Positions 59,058 to 64,000 of a DNA stretch of 64,000 nt are shown here, one piece after another. The translations under genes were made by a program, and so were the position numbers. This DNA comes from VXNF01 sp964291305. GTDB lineage: Bacteria; Actinomycetota; Acidimicrobiia; Acidimicrobiales; CATQHL01. The DNA is taken from the NCBI GenBank assembly GCA_964291305.2, contig OZ219783.1, positions 434,001-498,000 of the forward strand, in the 5' to 3' direction. The notes beneath the pieces are model-generated. The model ran no database searches, was not told the origin of the DNA, and saw nothing but the letters and a program-made list of their open reading frames with translations. Position 1 is the first letter of the stretch. Each line of letters begins with the position of its first letter.

Positions 59058-60575
59058 TTAGGCAATTACCGGATTCAGGAGAAGACCGTCGGGTGTAGGC
59101 CGTCGATGTCGTCGTCCAGCGGGAAGAAGGGCCGTTGCATTCGTGCGAACGGCAGTGAACGCACCGAGGCTGGTGTGGGGGCCGGGCGAGTCGATAACGA
59201 TGACCGCGGGGGCGTCGGGGTAGACCATGCGATAGTTCATCGGGTTCTTCACGATGGCGAACTTGGGGGCGTTCGTGTCCACTCCCACCGATCGATACTG
59301 CTCACCGGTCCACTCGTAAGTGGGATGGGTGGCAACCCCGATCTGTAGGCCGCCGGATCGCAGCACCGCCGTTGGTCCCATCTCGCCGACTGTGCCCTCC
59401 CAGATGCCGCCTTCGTACACGAACCTGCCGTCGGTCAGTGCCTCGACGACGCCGGAGACAGGGATCGGGCTGCCCCAGCGCGGGTCGACTTGGTGGCCCA
59501 GGTGCACTTTCACTTCAGCGCCTACGCCAGCGGCGTGGCACTGTGCCGCCGCGGCCGGATCCACTACCGGTGCTACCGACTCGGCGTCCGGGGCTAACTC
59601 CAATAGCGCGCCGATGCAGGCAACGCTGTCGCCGGCGGCTCCACCCCCGCAGGCGTCGGCCGTTTCCATCAGCACGATCGGGCGGTCATCGATTACCAGT
59701 CCTTGCCGGACAGCTGCTAGGGGACTTGCCATAGCCGGCTCGAACTCGTGACGCCGTTGCCAATACTCCTCCGCCAGTGCGACTGCGGCCTGTCGTGCTC
59801 CGACAACGTTGTCGTCGGTGATCACGAGTCCGCCACTGCCCATACCCGGTCGGTCAATAAAGGGATGCACCAGAAACATGCTTGTGGACAGCACATCGGG
59901 GTACTCTTCCAGCCGTTTGGCCTTGCGCATCATGTCGGCGAAAGGCCCGTCACCCTCGGTTGATCCGTTCACCGCACCCGTCAGCACAGGCACTTTTGCC
60001 ATTACCATCGTCGGTCGCGCCGCACCGACGGCGGTGTTGACCAGCAACGTGGCCCCACGGCGACCCGTCGTGTAACTGTCTCGGTGGGGGTAGGTCTCCC
60101 AGGCCACTAACCCGTCCGCGTTGGCGACCATGGTCTGGGTGACGTGAGCGTGGAGATCCAGCGTGGCGACGATCGGGGTATCTGGCCCGATCAATGTCCG
60201 AACGCTGGCCAGCAGGTCGCCTTCTATGTCATGGACCGTCTCCGATACCGCAGCACCGTGCAGCGCCAGCAACACCGCGTCCACGGGGGCGACTTCCTCC
60301 AGGGCCGTTAGCAGGTCACGGCGCAGCGTGTCGTAACAACCGGTAGTCAGTGGCCCGCCCGGACTGGTAGAGGCGAACAGCAGGGGAACCGGTATGGCGC
60401 CCCGCTCCGCTAGAACCTCGAGCATCCCGCCCATGACGCCTCCTGCTACTTCCAGCACTTCATGGCCGTAGCGGAGTTCGAAGCGCTCGAAGGCTGCCAT
60501 GTCGATCGGCTGACCACCGAAATCGTTGCACTCGGTCAGGATGCCGCCGACCGCCACACGTGGACTTGCGGACAT
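59058..60575 (-). CDS. MlrC-family (M81) metallopeptidase
   Basis: 505 residues: the N-terminal domain has GGILTECNDFG, LHGAAVSETVHDIEGDLL, ATLDLHAHVTQ and AWETYPHRD, which supply the metal-binding Asp/His residues. The C-terminal MlrC domain includes ETADACGGGAAGDS and APKFAIVKNPMNYRMVY. The family contains microcystinase C but most members sit in peptide or amide catabolism. GGAGG precedes the ATG. It lies downstream of the amidohydrolase on the same strand and probably belongs to the transporter operon at 60.6-64 kb. Confidence 0.88.
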   Translation of the reverse strand: MSASPRVAVGGILTECNDFGGQPIDMAAFERFELRYGHEVLEVAGGVMGGMLEVLAERGAIPVPLLFASTSPGGPLTTGCYDTLRRDLLTALEEVAPVDAVLLALHGAAVSETVHDIEGDLLASVRTLIGPDTPIVATLDLHAHVTQTMVANADGLVAWETYPHRDSYTTGRRGATLLVNTAVGAARPTMVMAKVPVLTGAVNGSTEGDGPFADMMRKAKRLEEYPDVLSTSMFLVHPFIDRPGMGSGGLVITDDNVVGARQAAVALAEEYWQRRHEFEPAMASPLAAVRQGLVIDDRPIVLMETADACGGGAAGDSVACIGALLELAPDAESVAPVVDPAAAAQCHAAGVGAEVKVHLGHQVDPRWGSPIPVSGVVEALTDGRFVYEGGIWEGTVGEMGPTAVLRSGGLQIGVATHPTYEWTGEQYRSVGVDTNAPKFAIVKNPMNYRMVYPDAPAVIVIDSPGPHTSLGAFTAVRTNATALLPAGRRHRRPTPDGLLLNPVIA

Positions 60576-60626
60576 ATACGGACCTCCTTTCCTCCTCCCG
60601 CGTGTTCCCCTCGTGCAGCTGTGCGC

Positions 60627-61586
60627 TCAGTCCAGCCCGTAGGCGCGACAGGCCGACCGCCAGCGCAGATCCTCTTTCGCTTCGGCGTCGAGCGGGGATA
60701 CAAGCGTCTCAAAGACTTCGATCTGGCGCGGGTATCCGCCGCCCACGTTGCACACAGGCCAGTCGCTGCCGAACATCAGCCGCTGGGGCCCGAACGACTC
60801 CAGAGCTACCTCGAAAGTTCCCCTGAGGTCCTCTGGAGTCCAATCAGGGTGAGGTGTGACGTTGTGGAGGCCCGACACCTTGGCGAAGACGTTCGGGAAG
60901 CTCGCCGCCACGCCAATCAGTTCCGCCCACCGTGGGAAGTCAGCAGTGTCGATAGGCGGCTTGTTTAGGTGATCGATCACGATGCGGAGGTCGCCTAGCG
61001 CGCCTGCCAGCATTGGTATGTGCTCCAGATGGCGCAACTGCACACCGACGAAGTCATAGGACATGCCGTGCTGGGCGAGGACGCTGAGACTCTCGATTAC
61101 GGCAGGTTGCAGCACCCAGTCGGGGTCGGGCTCGTCGTGAATCAAGTGGCGGATTCCCACGACCGGCCCAGTCTCTTGGAGGGCTTCGAGCGCAGCCGAC
61201 GCCCCTTCAGGGTCGAGCATGTCAAACCAACCGATGACCGCGGCCACCCGGTTGTCGGCTGCGGCCACGGCGAGCATCGCCTCGGTGTCGGCCAGGCTGT
61301 TTTCCGCCTGTACGAGAATCACTTCAGTCACACCACTGGCCTCTATGTGCTCCCGTGCCTCGTCGACATGGAATGTCCGGCGAAGTTGGTGGAAGTCCGG
61401 CGGCAGTTCGGCTTGGAGCCAGCTGTAGGCGCACTGGTTTAGGTCCCACTGGTGGAGGTGGGTGTCGATGAGTCGGTTATTAGATTCGGACATGCTTTGG
61501 ACTTCTGATCGTGGTTTCCCGTAAATGTTGGTCGATTCAGTGCCGAGCCCCACTAGGCCCAACTCGGGCATGTTGCTCGTGCACAT
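60627..61586 (-). CDS. Amidohydrolase-2 family protein, fuconolactonase-like
   Basis: 288-319 residues. Metal site IDTHLHQWD near the N-terminus, GIRHLIHDEPD and VIDHLNKPP in the barrel, and FGSDWPVCN near the end give the usual His/Asp set of lactonases acting on sugar acids. Two starts are possible: ATG 61586 has GAGG 6 nt upstream but adds 31 residues, and ATG 61493 (MSESNNRLIDTH) fits family length. The next gene, the transporter ATPase, ends 9 bp before 61586. Sugar-acid lactone hydrolysis fits the neighbouring importer. Confidence 0.85.
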   Translation of the reverse strand: MCTSNMPELGLVGLGTESTNIYGKPRSEVQSMSESNNRLIDTHLHQWDLNQCAYSWLQAELPPDFHQLRRTFHVDEAREHIEASGVTEVILVQAENSLADTEAMLAVAAADNRVAAVIGWFDMLDPEGASAALEALQETGPVVGIRHLIHDEPDPDWVLQPAVIESLSVLAQHGMSYDFVGVQLRHLEHIPMLAGALGDLRIVIDHLNKPPIDTADFPRWAELIGVAASFPNVFAKVSGLHNVTPHPDWTPEDLRGTFEVALESFGPQRLMFGSDWPVCNVGGGYPRQIEVFETLVSPLDAEAKEDLRWRSACRAYGLD

Positions 61587-61595
61587 CCGGTACCT

Positions 61596-62747
61596 CTAGC
61601 CGATGGATTTGCCTTCGGCGTCGAAGAAGTGGCACCGAGCCGGATCGATTCTGATATTGCAGCGTTGGCCGGGCTGCAGTCTTGCTGCCTCCGAATGGCG
61701 CACAGTGATTGCCGGTGAGATCGCGTCGTCGGGCACGCCCGCGCTCTCACCGGTGGCGGTTGGCTGAGATGCATGCGTCCCAGGGTCGTAATCCACGCGA
61801 ACGAAGGTGTCTGGCCCGAGCCCTTCTACGGATCGTACGACGCCAGCGAGCACTCCAGCGTTACCGGTGCCCCCGAGCGTGGCGTGCTCGGGCCGAATCC
61901 CTACCAGCAGCTCGCCGTCTCGGGTCAGACCGGGCCGAACGGCCAGAACATCCTCGGAGATTGGTATCTGGGTGGTGCCGATCTCCAGCATCCGCTTGGT
62001 ACCAGATACTCGGGCCCGCAGGATCGACATGGGCGGGCTGCCGATGAACGATGCCACGAACAGATTGCCTGGCGCGTCGTACAGCATGTCCGGGGCCGCA
62101 ACTTGTTGCAGTAATCCGTCACGCAGCACTGCCACGCGGTCGCCCATAGTCATGGCTTCGACCTGGTCGTGGGTTACGAACACGGTTGTGGTACCCAAAC
62201 GGCGTTGCAGATCGCCGATCTCCTCGCGCATCTCGCCGCGGAGTTTGGCGTCGAGGTTCGACAGCGGCTCGTCCATGAGGAAGACCTGCGGCTTGCGGAC
62301 GATGGCCCGACCCATGGCGACCCGCTGGCGTTGCCCGCCCGAGAGTTGGCGTGGTTTGCGCGAAAGTAGGTCGGTCAATCCGAGGGTTTCGGCCACGGCC
62401 CGGACACGCTCAGCCCGCTCTTTCTTTGGCACTCGGGAGGTGCGCAGAGAAAACCCCATGTTCTCTTCTACTGTCATGTGTGGATAAAGGGCGTAGCTCT
62501 GGAACACCATGGCGATGTCCCGCTTGTGCGAGGCGACATCGTTCATGTGGGTGCCGCCGATATAGAGGTCACCCTTTGTGATGGTCTCTAGCCCGGCGAT
62601 CAAGCGTAGTGCGGTGGACTTGCCGCAACCTGACGGGCCCACGAGTACAACAAACTCGCCGTCGGCCACTTCGAGGTTGAGTTCCTTAAGCGCCGGTATA
62701 CCCTTGACGTACTCTTTGGTGGCGTTCACTAGCTTTAGCGAAGCCAC
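61596..62747 (-). CDS. Sugar ABC transporter ATPase (UgpC/MsmK family), second locus
   Basis: 383 residues. Walker A GPSGCGKST at residues 37-45, LSGGQRQRVAMGRA, FLMDEPLSNLD and VTHDQVEAMTMGDR are intact, and a TOBE domain with GIRPEHATLGG follows. It lacks the inter-motif insertion found in the ATPase at 310-1518, so the two transporters are not recent duplicates. 47 bp separate it from the permease upstream. Confidence 0.94.
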   Translation of the reverse strand: MASLKLVNATKEYVKGIPALKELNLEVADGEFVVLVGPSGCGKSTALRLIAGLETITKGDLYIGGTHMNDVASHKRDIAMVFQSYALYPHMTVEENMGFSLRTSRVPKKERAERVRAVAETLGLTDLLSRKPRQLSGGQRQRVAMGRAIVRKPQVFLMDEPLSNLDAKLRGEMREEIGDLQRRLGTTTVFVTHDQVEAMTMGDRVAVLRDGLLQQVAAPDMLYDAPGNLFVASFIGSPPMSILRARVSGTKRMLEIGTTQIPISEDVLAVRPGLTRDGELLVGIRPEHATLGGTGNAGVLAGVVRSVEGLGPDTFVRVDYDPGTHASQPTATGESAGVPDDAISPAITVRHSEAARLQPGQRCNIRIDPARCHFFDAEGKSIG

Positions 62748-62794
62748 GGTGGCGATCCCCTTCTGAACAGCGGCGGACTATACACCAGGACTAC

Positions 62795-63601
62795 TCACTT
62801 GGTGGCACCTGCGGTTAGGCCGCGGACGAAGTACCGTTGCAAGGCCAGGTAGAACACCAGCACGGGAACTGATACGAACAGCATGTAGGAGAAGAGCTGC
62901 CCGAAGTTCACGTCGAACTGTCCCACAGAGCGGAACAACCCCACGGTCACCGTGTTGCCCTGCAGAGGACCTAACAGAATCAGCGGAGGGAGGAACTCGT
63001 TCCACACCCACACGCCTGTGATTACCAGAATGCTCGCCGTGGCGGGTCTTAGCAGAGGAAGGATCACTGTCCAGTAGATGAATCCCAGAGAGGCTCCGTC
63101 CATGGAGGCCGCCTCTACTAGGTCCCGCGGGATAGAGCGCATGAAGCCGCGGTAGACGAGCACGGCGAACGGGGCGTAATAGGCGCACAGAAACAGAATG
63201 AGTCCCGGGAAGCTGTTCTGGAGACTGAAGTACTTCAATACCCGGAACACGGGGATCAGGATTACGGGTGTGGGCAGGATCAACCCGAAGAGGATGACAG
63301 CTCCAACGGCGTTGCTGATCCAGCTGTTGGACATGTGTAGGGCGAAAGCCAGCATTGAGGATACGACCATGATGAGGGCGATAGTCGAGCCCGTGATCAG
63401 CAGGGAGTTGATTAGACCGCCGGTCACGTCCCCGGCGTCCAGCACGCCCGACATACCGTCCAGCGTCGGGCCGATAGGCGGTCTCGCCGGTGATCGCAGG
63501 ATCTCCGGCTCGGTCTTGAAGGCGTTGGCGATCACCAGGTACAGCGGAAACAGGAAGAACGCTGAGACAATGATCGCTAGCAAGGCCCGTGTCTGGCGCA
63601 T
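62795..63601 (-). CDS. Sugar ABC transporter permease, MalG type, second locus
   Basis: 268 residues with six predicted helices and the EAA loop LVEAASMDGASLGFIYWTVI. The ATG overlaps the stop of the preceding permease by one base (TGATG), indicating coupled translation. Confidence 0.92.
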   Translation of the reverse strand: MRQTRALLAIIVSAFFLFPLYLVIANAFKTEPEILRSPARPPIGPTLDGMSGVLDAGDVTGGLINSLLITGSTIALIMVVSSMLAFALHMSNSWISNAVGAVILFGLILPTPVILIPVFRVLKYFSLQNSFPGLILFLCAYYAPFAVLVYRGFMRSIPRDLVEAASMDGASLGFIYWTVILPLLRPATASILVITGVWVWNEFLPPLILLGPLQGNTVTVGLFRSVGQFDVNFGQLFSYMLFVSVPVLVFYLALQRYFVRGLTAGATK

Positions 63602-64000
63602 CAGAGTTCTACCTCGCGGCGACGCAGTACCCGCAACGAGATGACCGTCGTGGCTGCCGTGATGGCAAGCAGGAGGACGGCTATCGCCGAGGCCAGACCG
63701 GCGCGGTTCTGGGTGAATCCGGTACGGATGATTGCCAGACCAACGGTCTCTGAGGAGCGCCCCGGTCCGCCACCGGTCAAAGCCACTACATGGTCGTAGA
63801 GTTTAAGGGCGGAGATGAGCGAGATGAGCGTGGTGATAGTCACCGCCGGTGCCACCAGGGGCCAGGTAATGAGCCGAAACCGCAGGTAACCTGAGGCCCC
63901 GTCGATGCTGGCCGCTTCGTAGAGGTCGGTGGGGATTGCCCTCAGGGCCGCCACGTAGAGGACAGTGGCGAAAGCGACGAGTTGCCACGCTAGCGCTAAC
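63601..64000 (-). CDS. Sugar ABC transporter permease, MalF type, C-terminal part, cut by the window edge
   Basis: The reading frame continues through the right edge (LALAWQLVAFATVLYVAALR before the EAA loop LYEAASIDGASGYLRFRLI). It ends VLRRREVEL. The N-terminal helices and any binding protein lie beyond 64000. Confidence 0.9.
   Translation of the reverse strand, partial: LALAWQLVAFATVLYVAALRAIPTDLYEAASIDGASGYLRFRLITWPLVAPAVTITTLISLISALKLYDHVVALTGGGPGRSSETVGLAIIRTGFTQNRAGLASAIAVLLLAITAATTVISLRVLRRREVEL

Overview
The window looks like chromosome of a high-GC actinomycete. Acidimicrobiia, possibly a marine or host-associated lineage, is my best guess, but it is inference from gene content only: a DUF222/HNH endonuclease, an actinobacterial-type inositol-1-phosphate synthase, an LpdA-type flavoprotein, a fused LipB-LipA, many GTG starts and TANNNT-N6-GTG (leaderless-looking) starts. 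I see no rRNA, tRNA, CRISPR array or transposase.

Layout. 1-8.7 kb is a sugar-acid catabolic locus: the start of a D-aminoacylase, a carbohydrate ABC transporter (ATPase, two permeases, lipoprotein), then divergently a KDG-type kinase, a KDPG-type aldolase, an IclR regulator and an adenosylhomocysteinase-like gene. A perfect operator-like palindrome lies in the divergent promoter. 9-24.6 kb is mostly housekeeping: DUF222/HNH, M23 peptidase, Asp/Glu-racemase family enzyme, the lpd - E2 - lipBA - membrane protein operon, a LysR regulator, inositol-1-phosphate synthase, leucyl aminopeptidase, an unknown winged-helix-like protein and a class C beta-lactamase-fold hydrolase. 27.4-36.3 kb continues with a rhodanese-ThiF fusion, a giant SpoIID/FN3 surface protein, Gmd, an LpdA-like reductase, an RDD protein and a MetE-like protein.

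24.8-27.3 kb and 36.4-49.4 kb form an unusual accessory island. It holds four copies (three full, one truncated) of a single-chain nucleotidyltransferase-HEPN protein, a toxin-antitoxin-like architecture. These are interleaved with large secreted Thr-rich proteins carrying FN3-like domains, poly-Thr linkers of 25-48 residues written as (ACN)n arrays, and RCC1-like Cys/Trp repeats. Homopolymeric G/C tracts of 10-16 bases sit at a ribosome-binding site, in a leader, inside coding sequence and beside a relic gene end. Several copies are broken by frameshift, nonsense mutation or a deletion that fused two divergent genes. This looks like a recombining, possibly phase-variable surface/toxin island and is the most novel part of the window.

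49.4-56.5 kb is a defence-like block: a VapBC-type pair divergent from a DUF1156 DNA methyltransferase and a DUF499 ATPase with an N-terminal Swt1-type HEPN domain. 56.6-64 kb holds a small membrane protein, a Nudix hydrolase, a D-threonine-aldolase-like PLP enzyme, an MlrC-family metallopeptidase, a fuconolactonase-like amidohydrolase and a second sugar ABC transporter running off the right edge.
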